Shown here one piece after another: positions 15,611 through 27,935 of a stretch of DNA of 64,000 nt. Position numbers and translations under genes: made by a program. Position 1 is the stretch's first letter; each line of letters starts with the position of its first letter. Below the pieces are notes generated by a model. That model was given only the letters and a program-made list of their open reading frames with translations. It did no database searches and was not told the origin of the DNA. The DNA is from Athripsodes cinereus (taxonomy: Eukaryota; Arthropoda; Insecta; Trichoptera; Leptoceridae): positions 15,371,572 to 15,435,571 of the forward strand of contig OX388325.1 in assembly GCA_947579605.1 (NCBI GenBank), read 5' to 3'.

Positions 15611-16055
15611 TCATATTATGCAGCATAAAAGTATATCTCAGATTATGAAGGTTCGGCTTTGAAGAGGTGAAGATATTTTTACAGTTCAATATCGTGAATA
15701 CTCACACCTTATACTTTTGATATCTCAGGAGCCAGAGAATTTTTATAAATTCACAATCAATAAACAAATAATTTGTAACTTTGTCCTCATCGCACGCAAA
15801 GTAATGTAATTTTTGTATTATTTTTTACAAACATAATATTTAAATGCAGATATAATGTTCTATTCATCCTTTGTTTCGGTCTAAAACATATACATAATTC
15901 ATAATATTCTATTAATGATACAATATATATCACAGCCTTATAACACATTTAATATACATATACATAATGCTGCCTACCAAGAATATAAAGAGTTATACGG
16001 TGATACAGATTGTGCAGTTCCATAGGCCAACGTTTCAAAATTGATCGTTCTATAT

Positions 16056-16331
16056 TATGGGTGGGCAAACAATAGTCAATCGTAAGCGGTTTTAGAATCA
16101 AAGACACGCATGCTAAAAAAAAAAGGACCTCACTTTTGAATAACAAAAGCGAGGAGAATAATAAACACTACAAATTCCTATCCCATTTTGAAAATTGCCA
16201 ACGGGGGAGGGTTGGGAAATTACAAATTTTCAGTAATTTGAGACGTTCTATTTTTCTTGCAAGTAAATATTACACTTGTAGTCAAATTTTATTGTTGTAG
16301 ATCACCGATAGCATAAGTCTGCCCAACCCTG
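16056..16331. mobile_element. possible hAT remnant
   Basis: The left TATGGGTGGGCAAAC and the right end, which reads CAGGGTTGGGCAGAC as reverse complement, match with a few mismatches. The flanks TTCTATAT and TTCTATGC share six of eight bases. A mutated left terminus is assumed. Confidence 0.4.
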
Positions 16332-17544
16332 TTCTATGCCGTCACAGCATCCCCCACTAGTGGGGTAAACAGTTGACTAAATATACTGCATGTAATAATC
16401 ATACAGGCTGTCCTTTTTATCCTCATCACTGTGACATGTTGTATTTGTTATATCACTGCATTGAAAGTGACCATTTGATTTAACAAATGAAAAATTAACG
16501 GGATTTTGAATATTAACAATATTTTCTTTATGTCTAAAAAAATTTATAAGGCTTCCATACTGGTAGATCGATAAGGTCTAGGTTTAAGGATCATTCCAGG
16601 CCGTTTAGGGGCCTTTCTGGTTTTTCGGAAATGGCGGATCACTGTATTGAACATAATCATTAATTTGATTTGGACAGTAGAGTGGTTTTACATTCCGAAT
16701 GTGGTGACTGACGTCTGAACACAATGGAAACTTTTTAAATGAAAAATTAATAAATTAATTAATATTTTTTTTATATTAAAGGTACCTACATATTTGCTTG
16801 AGATTTTAATAGACTGTAACAGTGTTTCAGGACATTGACAATGCCACAGCTCCGAATATCAGAATTTTAGAGTTGTTGACTTATGGAACTTGAGGATCAA
16901 TTATAATATTATATGAATTGTAATAAAAATAACTTACGGAATTAGCAGATTGTTGAAAATATAATGTATAGAATCAAGTAATTAAGAAATTTAATTGCTG
17001 ATAATATTTTTTTGCGAAGAAGAAGCACACTTAATTTTAATTATTTTAATAAAGTGAAAGAATTCAAAATTTTCCTGTTTTCACATATTTATTTTGTGTA
17101 TATTCGTTGTATTGAAATGATAAACCATTATAATATGTAGCTAAGTTGTTAAAAAATAATATTTGTTTTATGAGAAAATTTCTCAACAGACATCAGATTT
17201 ACACAATGCGGTAGATTGTTCCGATACTTATGAATTGGCTTAGGCTGGTTTAAGAGCACTTTATCTGTGGCTCATTCACAAATATCACCTAACGCCATCT
17301 AGTGTTTGTACAGCAATCCATCTAGGCTTTGCTCCTTTCTGTTAGGAGCACAATACGGCGCCCTTAAGGTCATGTTATGAGTAAATGGCGCTTCACAAAT
17401 TGTCCTTATATATAACAATCAATATTGGATGATTAACACAGTCAACAGTAAATATCTTTGATATTGAATACTTAATCAATATTAATTTATCCATTGTTCA
17501 TTAACACTGACTTACGTTAGAATATAATCTATTCACTTTATGTT
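16332..17544. other. gene-free stretch
   Basis: No coding sequence, RNA gene or complete element is recognised. Isolated GC-richer blocks near 16590 and 17290-17370 are unexplained. Confidence 0.35.
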
Positions 17545-17628
17545 AACCTGATGATGTGAGTGGAAGCTCTTGAAAGCTAGCTTACGATTAATAAATTCAA
17601 TGTGGAAGTAGAGTTGAATTTTTTTTAA

Positions 17629-17826
17629 AGTGCCCTAGCACCGCTACGCACACAGTCACAGGTAATGTGTATTACAGAACACGTGATTGTATTATTAGTA
17701 ACCGAGTAGCATCACTGTGATTGGCTGGTGCATTGTGTGGTGTGTGTAGCATATTCATTACTGAACGAAGTGTTAGTGATCATTTATCTATGAGCGGGGC
17801 ACTCTTATATGAATTCTACTCTACTA
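17629..17826. repeat. short dispersed repeat, AGTGCCC-ended (copy 2)
   Basis: Reverse-orientation relative of 4496-4603, with about 100 extra internal bases. Its right edge touches the MITE at 17828. Confidence 0.55.
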
Positions 17827-17827
17827 A

Positions 17828-18204
17828 CGGGCTGTTTCACCACCTCTGGATAAAGTTCTAGATAACTATCCTTAGGATAAATTTATCTAGAAGATAAACT
17901 GAAGCGAGCGTTTCACCACCTACAGATTTCTTACGGATTGTTATCCGCTAGATAGCAGTGGCAACGTTGTAATTTCATGCGTTTGTTGCATGAATGTATG
18001 CACGTAGGTAGGAATATATCGTGCGTTGCCTAGGAATATATCTAGGCAACGCACATGTAAACAAATTTTGACAGTTTAACACTATCTAAGACTTATCCGC
18101 CGGATAACTTATCTAGACCTTTATCTATAGGATAGCGCTGTCAGGGAGTTGTGAAACGCATTTTTTATACTTTATACTTTATCCAGATGTGGTGAAACAG
18201 CCCG
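17828..18204. mobile_element. PIF/Harbinger-like MITE, TAA duplication
   Basis: Near-perfect 29-bp inverted repeats start CGGGCTGTTTCACCAC on both strands. TAA is duplicated at 17825-17827 and 18205-18207. The interior contains several GGATAA/TTATCC-like words (GATAACTATCC, CCGGATAACTTATC). No transposase. Confidence 0.88.
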
Positions 18205-18407
18205 TAAGTGTTTTATTTATAATACCTAATTTAACATGATCTTCCATTGAGTACCGTGATTGACAATATTAACTAAACATTTGTTTTTTATTACATAAAT
18301 TAATATGGAGTTTTACAAAATAAATGTCAACTCAGTCAGTATTTTTGCTACATTTTATTTTATTTTATTAGTTGGGGTGAAATACGCACCGCGACCTATA
18401 AGATCTA

Positions 18408-18500
18408 TTGTACTCCCCCTACTCAGCTTTCCCGGTGTAGCCCCTCAAAGCACAACCTCAAGTCCCTGACATCTTATGAAGTCTAGGATCTTGAGGGGAT
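18408..18500 (+). repeat. dispersed repeat shared with 6832-6902
   Basis: ACTCCCCCTACT, then CCCCTCAAAGCACAACCTCA and CATCTTATGAAGTCTAGGAT. Related sequence lies at 6832 and near 42660. Confidence 0.4.
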
Positions 18501-18935
18501 CCAACGTGTGGAGAGACTCCACTTCTACTATATTTGCTTCATTGTGCTAACGATAAGTCTGCTGAGAAATTTTCTCATAGATCTTCATCTATGTATTTAT
18601 ATACAAAAACCATATCTTCTAATACAATTTTTGCTGTTGTACACTATTAAATATTTGTACCAAATAAAATTAACAAACAATGAATATCTAATATAAATTG
18701 TATACAAAACATAGACATCGACATTTACAATATAAAAAAATCCGTGTATTTATAATAATTTTGTCTATGGTATTTAAAATAAATCTTACATCTATTTTTT
18801 ACGCTGTATGTGTGTTCTAGTGTCTTAATATAATATGTATTAATATGATTTCTTGTTATTTTTACAACACTATCTGGCAGGTCACAACATGGAAGCTTTC
18901 ATTGTACATTATAAATATAAACAAATCTGTACGCC

Positions 18936-19478
18936 GGAGCGAAACTACACTACATCTCAATGGACGCCATTTTACAATATGGCCGTTCAAAGTTTATTCT
19001 ACAAAATTATATTTGCTTCTCACATGTTAGTTAACGTAAAATTACTTTTAAAAAGTATTGTGAATGATTGCTATTAATCATATTTCACTCTTTTTTTGAA
19101 AATTTTCACAATATTGCGTTAAATTGGCGTTGTTTTTCTTAACAAAAATTTGACATATTTTTTTATTAACAGTAGGCCTAGTTAAACACATTTAAGCGTT
19201 ACGTTTTCGTTGGAATGTAGACAACGTTGCGGGAATGTGTGAATTTTCGTAGCTACTTGTGTACTTTAGTTACGAAAATTGACACATTCTCGCAACGTCG
19301 TATAAATTCGAACGAAAACGTAACGCTTAAATATGTTTTGACTAGGCCTACTGATATTACAAAATATAACACGTTTTAAAGATAGATGTATATATCATCA
19401 AAAACAGCATAAAAAAGACTATAATTCTGTATTTATTTGTCACTTTTGTCAAAATTTCACAAAGTGTAGTTTCGCTCC
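18936..19478. mobile_element. MITE with GGAGCGAAACTACACT ends, hosting a second MITE
   Basis: GGAGCGAAACTACACT on the left and GGAGCGAAACTACACTTTGT as the reverse complement of the right end. A smaller relative lies at 22535-22721. The palindromic MITE at 19170-19353 is nested inside. Confidence 0.65.
19170..19353. mobile_element. palindromic MITE, CAGTAGGCCTAG family (copy 1)
   Basis: The ends are CAGTAGGCCTAGTTAAACAC and its near mirror CAGTAGGCCTAGTCAAAACA. Most of the 184 bp folds back on itself (CGTTACGTTTTCGTT and ACGAAAATTGACACATTCTC arms). Family members lie at 43087-43292 and 58012-58656. Confidence 0.8.
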
Positions 19479-20109
19479 CACGTATAGATATTATGTTAAT
19501 AATAAAGCAAGTCTAGAAATGTAACAGCAATGGTGACGGCGAGCAGCGCTCCATTAGATCATGACGGCCAACCGTAATATTATGCAATATGCGATTGTGT
19601 GGGAGCATTGCATTACTTTAAATCAGATGATTCATGTTTTTCGGGTAAGCCACGTTTGGTTTTATTATTCCGATATTTCTGAACACATGCTGGCACCATT
19701 TTCAAAGTATAAAGCTAAATGGCGTCATCATACAAGGTAAATGGTTTCAGCATGTGCGTAGAAACTTCGGTATAATTCAACTTTACCCGAAAAACGTCAA
19801 CCCTCTATAGAAGATCGCCTTGAAACTTTCAATTCACATTGTTTTAAATTTTTAATATATGTATGTCATTTTCATATTTTATTACAATCGGTTACAATGT
19901 AATCAATTATTATTTTAAATGTAATTTAATTATATTATGTGTGAATGTATAAAGTATGATTTTACCCAAATGCTTTTAGTAAAATATTTGGGTAAAAAGT
20001 TATTGATTGCAATTACATTTTGTAGTTGTTAATCAGATTATTAACTACAAAGTTATCTGTTACAAATTAATCAATTATTTTTTCAACATAATTTTCAGTA
20101 GGCATAATA

Positions 20110-20430
20110 ATTTACCCATTACTTTTGTAATCAATTACATATTTTGTAAATTGAAACAAATGTTTCTCTCTAAATTGTGAGAGAGATGTCTTTCGACTTG
20201 TCAGGTCTTTATCAATTTGAAGTGGAAAGACGTCTCTTTCACAATTTATAATCTATAGTAGAAAGAAACACTTGTTTCAATTTACAAAATATGTAATTGA
20301 TTACAAAAGTAATGGGTAAATTATAAATCGTTAGAGAGACGTCTTTCCACTTGTCAAGTCATTATCAATTTGAAGTGGAAAGACGTCTCTTTCACAATTT
20401 ATAATCTATAGTAGAAAGAAACACTTGTTT
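20110..20430. mobile_element. complex foldback MITE with duplicated segment
   Basis: AATTTACCCATTACTTTTGT at 20110 is mirrored at 20302-20322 (ACAAAAGTAATGGGTAAATT). Inside is a second foldback around GAGACGTCTTTCCACTT/AAGTGGAAAGACGTCTC. The inner ~100 bp occurs again in tandem at 20331-20430. The inner TTTCTACTATA...GAGACGTC pattern resembles the foldback at 31164. Confidence 0.7.
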
Positions 20431-20760
20431 GAAATTATACTATGCGTGCACTGACACAATTAATACATATTTTGCAATATTAAATTACAAATGTAATCTA
20501 ACTTCTCCCATCTCTGTCAAGTACGTATATTATTGTACAAAAGTTTTATTTGTAAGCGAAACATTAACAAATAACAATAAATTTTCACTTAATATTGATA
20601 TACATTACAATTATGTTTAAGCCGTGTTAGTTTTACATAATATAACAGTTTATTTATATATTTTTATTCACAACCGAATATTACAACTTCACATTATGTC
20701 AAAATACGTTGCGCTAAATAAGCTTGAAGATTAATATTAGTACAAAGTAAGAAATACATC

Positions 20761-21240
20761 TTAATTAATCATATGACCACTTTCTAAAATATATGTGATA
20801 GAGTCTCCAGCAAAAAAGAGTTTGGTGTACCTTGTGTTAGAAATTTCTATGAAAGGTGACAGTTTGGATATGAAAGAGAATGAAAGTGGTGTGTGAGAGA
20901 GAGAAGTGCTTTGATGGTGTAAGAATGGCCGAGCGAAAGCAGTCGTTATACAGACATGGATGTAATTGGTTGTGTGAGTTGTGTGTGTGTGTGTGAGGTT
21001 TTGTGTTGAAAATAAATGGGTTTTAATAAGTAACAGTCGTGTTCTTATTATTCCCTCCCTCACCCAAACTAAAAAGTTTGTGGTATAATACTTGTAAAAA
21101 GGACATAAGTATTCGTAAAACATTATGAATAAGGCATTTAGCGTCTTCGGTTCAGTGTTGGAGTGTGCTATTCTTTTTGATTGTGTTGTTTTTACTGATA
21201 TGGTTGCTCCACTACTGGGAAACACCGTGATGGTATGAAT
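20761..21240 (-). other. possible LTR-retroelement remnant
   Basis: A 154-codon open frame on the minus strand shows no recognisable domain. It covers the purine-rich GGGTGAGGGAGGGAATAATAA and a TG-rich run near 20980. A polypurine-tract/LTR edge is one explanation; a chance frame is another. Confidence 0.2.
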
Positions 21241-21390
21241 GTAAATTAATCTAATTGGAGATTTAAATTAATTCTTTCAAAATAGCAACTAAATTTTAAT
21301 TCTCACTTTATAAAGTTAAGTAATAGGATTTAAACAGTTAAAACTCTTAGGTCCTGTTTATATTTGTGTTATATGTGCTAACCTATTAGA

Positions 21391-21627
21391 GGCATTAAAA
21401 GCAAAAGTGGACTAAGCCACATGATGACCAATATTGAGTTAACTATGAGAATTTATGTAATACCTACTTTTGATTTTTCTATTAAAAAATGGACTAAACT
21501 TCAGATAACAATAAATAGATCAAGTTTAGTCCACTTTTGATATGAAAAAAGCAAGATTTACATGAATTTCCATAGTTTACTCAATATTGGCTGTCATGTG
21601 GCTTAATCCACTTTTGCTTTGAATGCC
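21391..21627. mobile_element. foldback MITE, GGCATTAAAAGC ends
   Basis: The left arm GGCATTAAAAGCAAAAGTGG is matched by the right, whose reverse complement reads GGCATTCAAAGCAAAAGTGG. Pairing continues through AAGCCACATGA and ACCAATATTGAG. No target duplication recognised. Confidence 0.7.
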
Positions 21628-21644
21628 GTAATATCACATAATCT

Positions 21645-21798
21645 TTTGATTGTAATAGCAACATTGTAAATCTGTCATTTTTATAAAAATGTATGGCGTT
21701 GTCGTATTGACAATCTTACATTACGTATTAATACAAATTCACTTTTTATAAAAATGACGAGCTTGTGATAGATTTACAATTTTGTCATTACAATCAAA
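21645..21798. mobile_element. foldback MITE, TTTGATTGTAAT ends
   Basis: TTTGATTGTAATAGCAACAT and, on the other strand, TTTGATTGTAATGACAAAAT, then GTAAATCTGTCA/GTAAATCTATCA and TTTTTATAAAAA in both arms. It lies 18 bp from the previous foldback. Confidence 0.65.
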
Positions 21799-22021
21799 TT
21801 TAGAATTTGTTTAAAAAGTGGCCATATGACAAAATAAACACGACGGGTTCTTTCTATGGTACATAGAGTAAATATAGGCATAGACAAAGTCCTAAATAGA
21901 GTACAGTTACATATAAATACAACCTACAGGAGTGACACAACAGTATAAATGGAAGCTTAGGAAGTGTTACCAGAGACATTATAGAATATATATAGCAAGA
22001 CTGTTTAGCATTTCTTTATGT

Positions 22022-22161
22022 TTTAGAGCAGTTTTGGGTTAGTTGGAAGAAATCGCGCCTGTGCGATAAACTCGCCCTCTGTATATTGATTGTATGATTG
22101 TATTTGTTTTAAATGTATTTTTGCGTGTAATCAATGTACAGTAAAGAATAAATAAATAAAA
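22022..22161 (+). mobile_element. LINE 3' terminus, family A
   Basis: GGGTTAGTTGGAAGAAATCG, GTGCGATAAACTCGCCCTCT and a terminal AAAGAATAAATAAATAAAA. Truncated at the 5' side with no coding sequence. Confidence 0.7.
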
Positions 22162-22534
22162 GCAGTGGTTCTCATAGTTGACTGGGCTCCGACCCATAGA
22201 TAACGCTCTTGCCTTTGAGTCGCTGATTAAATTTTCGGTCAGAACAAAATGAAAAATGTCATTTTTTAAATTGTCCCAGGTCTAAATGTTACATATTGTG
22301 TATTTGTATCGTGTTAGTACCCATGATACAAGATTCATTTCTGAGTTTGGGACTAGCTCTGTACACTACTATATGTAAACCTATTGTGATTCTAACAATT
22401 AATGTATTGGAAATATTATTCCGTGGAGCCCCCAGTAAAGAGTAGAGTGTCTTGTAAAAAGCAGGTAAATATTCGTAAATCAAAGTGCTTGAATTTAGTC
22501 AAATGGTGCAGTCTTGCTATATATCTATACAACA

Positions 22535-22721
22535 GAGCGAAACTACACTATGTGGAATTTTGGCTAGTGATTTTTGGATTTATAGTCCTCTAGTCTCCAT
22601 TGTGTTCTTTTTGATAGCATTTCCACCTATCGCAGAACCTAGAAGCTGTATTATAGTTAGATTTGCGAGTAGGTTGTGCCAGAAAATTGCCATCTCATGA
22701 TAATAATATGTAGTTTCGTTC
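22535..22721. mobile_element. short MITE, GAGCGAAACTACACT family
   Basis: The left GAGCGAAACTACACTATGTG and the right ATGTAGTTTCGTTC are related to the element at 18936-19478. Just upstream (22420-22500) is a degraded piece of the (TAG)n-tailed SINE. Confidence 0.5.
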
Positions 22722-23040
22722 AGCATACAGAGATTGTAATGTCTTTGAGTCTTATCTAGAGACATGAATATTATTATTATTTAGACACTTGCACGCATAG
22801 TGTCTCTGTGTGATTGTTCTATGCATAGTACAGTAAAGAACATCTAACAAGTTACAGCAAAATAGACTGTCCTAATTTTAGCACAAGCTCGTTGTTATAC
22901 ACTAACATTTTGATGTAGATTTCATGTCATATAATGTTGTCATGTTATATAAAAAATCAACAATTCTATTTTCATTTTTTTTTTGTAATCGTATCACCCA
23001 TAGAGAAATGTTTCAAAGTTTAACGACACAATTATGATAC

Positions 23041-23216
23041 CTTTGATGTCATCATTAATCGGTGTGTGGCACTTTTGATTTCATCAGTGTATGCCACTTT
23101 TGATGTCATCATTGATCAGTGTGTGGCACTTTTGATGTCATCATTGATTAGTGTGTGGCACTATTGATGTCATCACTGATCAATGTAAAGCACTTTTGAT
23201 GTCGTCAACAATCAAT
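23041..23216. repeat. minisatellite, ~33-bp unit
   Basis: Five to six diverged copies of a unit containing CACTTTTGATGTCATCATTG and CAGTGTGTGG. Not a CRISPR: there are no unique spacers, and the copies are contiguous. Confidence 0.8.
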
Positions 23217-24537
23217 GTTGCATACAAAAAAAAACATACGTTTGCTAAGATCACTTAAATAAATGTACATTCTTTTGTATTCTATTTTTAAATATCAGCT
23301 AGGCCAATCAAATAATAAAAATTGTCTATACACGACATGAAATCCACAGATAAGTCTAAAAAATACATAGAAACAGTAAACATCAACAATAAATAATAAT
23401 CATTAATGATAATGTATAAAATCTTAAGGACAGTTCACAATAGATTTATAATATAAAATAGATCATACATATATACATATAAAAAGTGCTTACTACTACT
23501 ACTACAAGACAATGTAAACACAGGAATTACACACAATGATGCAGTCTGAATAAAAAAACAATAAACCAAATTTCCCACAATGCCCTTTTAAGATCATTTT
23601 TCTGCAACCAGAGGCGCTAGTTTTGTATAGAATCATATTTGTAACTAACTTCACATCGTTAAAAATGTATTATAAAGAATTGCAGGGCTAAGCAGCTCTC
23701 TCTCTACTGTTGGACATCGTGGAATAAACTTCGAAATGTGAATCCTGTTTTTTTTATTGAAAGAATCATCAGTACCTTAGGGATGTCAAATTTGTTTAAA
23801 AACTTTTGTAAATAAGCTGTCTAACCTCAAGAGTACAAAATAACAAATGTTATTAAAATTAAAATGTTTCCTATTTTTATGTTTCACCAGGTTTGAGCTA
23901 AACATAACACATGTTTGTACTGAAACAAACTATTAAATGACAAGCACCTACGTGTAAGGACTGATAGATGTCATTTTACCTTCCTCCTATATTTTGGTGG
24001 AAATTAGTTTTGATAAGTTGAAATTACTGAATATAAGAGACAAAAATACATTGATTTTAGGTGGACACAATAGTGAAGAGTGCATTGGAATACAGAACCT
24101 AACTCATTTTAAGTTTTAACATTATCAGACAGCTTATAATAATAATATATTTAACAAAGCTTAACATAATTAACATTATTATTTATTTATGCCTATTAAC
24201 ATATCATCACATTGATTAAGCCATACTTAACAAACTAGATACAATATAAATGCATATTTTATTAAAACAGCCATGATTTTTAACATTAACAATGGAAAAT
24301 AACATTGTGAGATTTGCAAATTAAGGCAGTTAAAACATTTGTAACAAATCATAGTTAGAAATTGAAAATGTCTAAAAAACACTTTTTAAATTTCAACTTC
24401 AGAGCATGAGCTACTTAAAACTCTTACAAGGTGAAAGCGCTCGGCAATAAGGATTAATGGGTATTAAACCATTGACTGATTGAATACATGATTATTTTGG
24501 TGGAAATTTGTGTTTTTTTATGCATTTTTAATGCACT
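23217..24537. other. gene-free AT-rich stretch
   Basis: Nothing coding is seen. GCAGCTCTCTCTCTACTGTT followed by AATAAA near 23690-23735 looks like the 3' end of an unidentified retroposon. Confidence 0.3.
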
Positions 24538-25249
24538 GAGAGCCATTAAGACTCAAGTGCATTTTTGACAAAAGTGCCAAATTTACGAAAAAAACGGAAA
24601 TAACACAACAGTCGTGAGTCTTAAGTACAGAAATGCTTAGGGTCTATACTATAGGGCAGGGATGCACAGACTTATAGGGAACAGGGGCCACTCGGGAAGA
24701 TTATGAGCTAAGGACGGGCCGCTATAAGAAAATTAACACTAAAAATTCAAATTTCCAGAAATGCACACACATTAAAATTTCTACCCCCCCCCACCCCCAC
24801 CCCCGTCACCGAATTTTCAAAATGGTATGGTACTACTGTACTTATAGGAATTTGAAATATTTCAAAAACACCTCGGTTTTCTTAAAGAGTATTTTCTCGC
24901 AGTACCTGTGTTTGAATTTTCAAAATGGTATAGGAATTTGAAATATTTCAAAAACTCCTCAGTTTTGTTAAAGAATATCTCGAATTATTAAGTATCCGGT
25001 ACTTTTAACGAATATCCGATTATTACTGGTATTGACATTTTGTTTTATATTGTATAATTCGCTGGCGGGCCGCAGATATACCGTCCGAGGGCCGCATGCG
25101 GCCCGCGGTTTGTGCATCGCTGCTATAGGGTCTATGTAATAAGCTGTATATACTATATACAGCTTATTACTAGTAAAATGTTGAGATTTTCTCGATTAAA
25201 AAATTGAATTTGAAAATGGCATTTTAGTACTTAAGACTAAATGGCTCTC
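24538..25249. mobile_element. MITE with GAGAGCCATT ends, split by a hAT element
   Basis: GAGAGCCATTAAGACTCAAG on the left and GAGAGCCATTTAGTCTTAAG as reverse complement on the right. Removing 24657-25130 (hAT plus one duplication copy) rejoins a ~240-bp element. Its centre contains a perfect 33-bp palindrome, 25137-25169 (AATAAGCTGTATATA arms). Confidence 0.65.
24657..25122. mobile_element. non-autonomous hAT element
   Basis: CAGGGATGCACA on the left and CAGCGATGCACA as reverse complement on the right. An 8-bp duplication CTATAGGG lies at 24649-24656 and 25123-25130. It contains a C-rich run (24784-24803) and GGCCGCATGCGGCC near the right end. Confidence 0.9.
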
Positions 25250-27594
25250 GGGTACAGATTTATTAAAATGAATTTTCATAATGTTGGTATGATCATCAAT
25301 ATATATTTTCTAACTGGATACTATTATTGTAGAAATTAACCCAATATGATTGCGTTGTATCTCTTGTCATAACCCCGGATCTCTTGATCAAATCTTTAAG
25401 ATTCATCAGGCTACTGATTACCTCAAAATATGGATTAATATGCTGTGCACCTGTTAACGGGACAGTAAATTAATGTTTTGGAAATTACAGTTTTTGGAAA
25501 GGTAATCAGATAGGGTGCCATTCATTTTTTAGAAAACAAAAAAGAGTTTAAAGCTTTTTATAAAATTCAATTATATCTGTCTACCCAACTTGGGATAGGG
25601 CGACGTGAGGGCATAGTAAAGTAAAGTATTTTCGAAAAAATGTGTCTTACTGCCTTAACTTACAAATCTTCCAAATGTAATAAGAAAAATACTTAATTAA
25701 CAATCATATAAATGTTACAAAATTACTAATAGCAAATTTATTAAAATATATTAAATAATAATGATAATAAAATACATAAATCTTAGGCTACAAATCATTT
25801 TGTATTTTTATAATGTCGGTGGTTCGTGGTTCCGTGAAACCTCCTATGTGCAATTATCAAGATTTTACAAGAGATAAAGAAAACTGCTTTGCTGGATGGC
25901 ATTTTCTATGTGTTTGATTCGTAATGTAGAAGATGTCATAGAAATTCTGCAGTATATTAAATTTGTAGGCATGATTTGATAAATTTAACACAATATTTTT
26001 TAACCTTTAAAGTGGTATGGCCGTATGGGTACGGCGAGGAGAATCAGTGCAAATATGAGTATGGACGTACAGGTACGTCTGTCAATATTACGACGCGTAT
26101 ATCATATTTTATGGAATAATCAGTATAATATTTATATAATGTGATACTTAAAAAAAAAACTAATGGTGAAAAAATTCACTCCATTAGGACCGAACAAAAT
26201 CTCACTCATACATACACTCGAACAAAATCTCACTCCATTACAGGTTAAGTAGATAATAATCATTTTAGATAAAATTGACACATAGGAGTTTTCATGAAAC
26301 TGCCGACAATAAGTTATAAATTATTATGGACATTTTTTATGATTTTTCGTATTTTTGGGACAATTTTAAATATGCCCACTAGCCATATTGTGTATTTCAG
26401 ATGATGAAATCTTCCATATATAAGTAGCAAATGAACATTTTTATAAAAACACCTAGTGTTATTGATTGAATATATTTATAGTTAACATACAAAAGCAATA
26501 CACCTTTTTATAGAAATGATTGAAAGTTATTATTAACTGAAATACACTTTACAGTTAGAGATCATAGACTATAAAATATGACAAATTGACCATAGACAAC
26601 ATAAGTATAGATTAGTTTTGAATCGAAATATCAATCTTTTAGCAGAATAATAGACTATGAACGTTACAGAGTAACCAATTCAAAACATATACGAAAATTC
26701 ACACAGATTGAGTTTGTCCCAAACTGTATGGGTATTAACACAATAATACATAATAGAATGCACCAAAGACATATATATGTAACACCCAGATCCATGGCAA
26801 TTAAAAAAAGATCATTCTTTATTTTGCCCTTGTCAAGAATGGATCTTGGGAGCTCGTGATTCAAAGGCAACAACTTTAGCACCATACCTGCAATATAATT
26901 ATTTGTAATTTCATGGAACATCCGAATTGCAAATATCATTTTGCGTATTGCGAATTTGTTCCATTTTTAAAAATCAATATTTAAATGGCTTTTGTGTTAT
27001 TAAAATATTTTGTATCTCTTACTTACATGTAGAATATTATCAGAAGACAACAGAAACAGAATGTCCTTGCTGAACAGTCTATACTTATGTTTCTATGGAA
27101 TTAATCAAAGTTGGAAACATGAATCAACAGTTGATAATTTTTTAGTTACACCATGTACATTCATCATATTAGACAACGAGAGAGACAGCGAAGGTTTATG
27201 TGCCATCTCGTATTGCAGGCGTTTCTTTTATTTCACCAAACATGATTTATAGATATTTATTAAAGTTATGTCCTAAAGTTTTGCATAATATTTTAAATTT
27301 AATTGCAATTTCATATCAATTTTGTTTTAATTCACAACACTATAGGAAGAGAAATCTTGAATAAGTGGAAGATAAGTTTATCAAAGTTTCACAATCATAA
27401 GAAGAGAAGGAAGTTTTTATTATACAATTTTTTATACCCTGAAGAAAATTTTGCACAAAAATGTTTATTTTTTACAATGACCTTTATAGTATAGACTAAA
27501 AATTCAAATGAAAAATTGGTAATGCGACCAATCAAATTGTGCAGCCAAAAATAATTGTGTATCATTTGATTTCTTCATTAATATCTCCCTCGCT
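25250..27594. other. long gene-free stretch
   Basis: No exon recognised. TTAACCTTTAAAGTGG at 26000 resembles a solo piggyBac-type end followed by GC-richer GGCCGTATGGGTACGGC, but no partner end is visible. A direct repeat CGAACAAAATCTCACTC occurs near 26190 and 26220. Confidence 0.35.
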
Positions 27595-27935
27595 GTAGAT
27601 ACATACATACCATAACGCCGCTTCCCTCTCGGGGTAGGTAGAAAGGATCAGGCGCCACTTCCTTCTATCCTTCCGTCACTGTCATACAATTTCTCATGCA
27701 TGCTCTCCTGTTCAATGTGATCAAAACGTGACCGCCCTGTAGGATTTGATTTAAATGATCTTGCCATTTGATCTTAGGATGTCCACATCTCCGAGCACCA
27801 TTCCTCTCAGCCAAATAAATCTTCTAGGTCATTCTATCCTCATTCATTCTTTTCACATGCCCAAACCATCGTAACTTATTTACATTCATCCTTGTATCTA
27901 CACCAACTTTCATTGCACATTCCTTTCGTATGTCA
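27595..27935 (-). pseudogene. LINE ORF2 C-terminal fragment, family B
   Basis: The minus strand reads LRWFGHVKRMNEDRMT, then KIYLAERNGARRCGHPKIKW, RRACMRNCMTV, with stops. This is the C-terminal tail of the same reverse-transcriptase family as 37140-37806, 41840-42141 and 59530-59800. Confidence 0.75.

Noticed and set aside
20761..21225. 154-codon minus-strand open frame as a gene
   Set aside because: No domain, low-complexity Thr/His stretch from a TG repeat, no splice or codon evidence.
23041..23216. CRISPR-like regularly spaced repeats
   Set aside because: Contiguous diverged minisatellite without unique spacers, in a eukaryotic genome.
26000..26120. Complete piggyBac element
   Set aside because: Only one TTAA plus CC-starting end is visible; no matching second end.
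26664..26939. 91-codon minus-strand frame
   Set aside because: Hydrophobic but without family resemblance; AT-rich chance frame.
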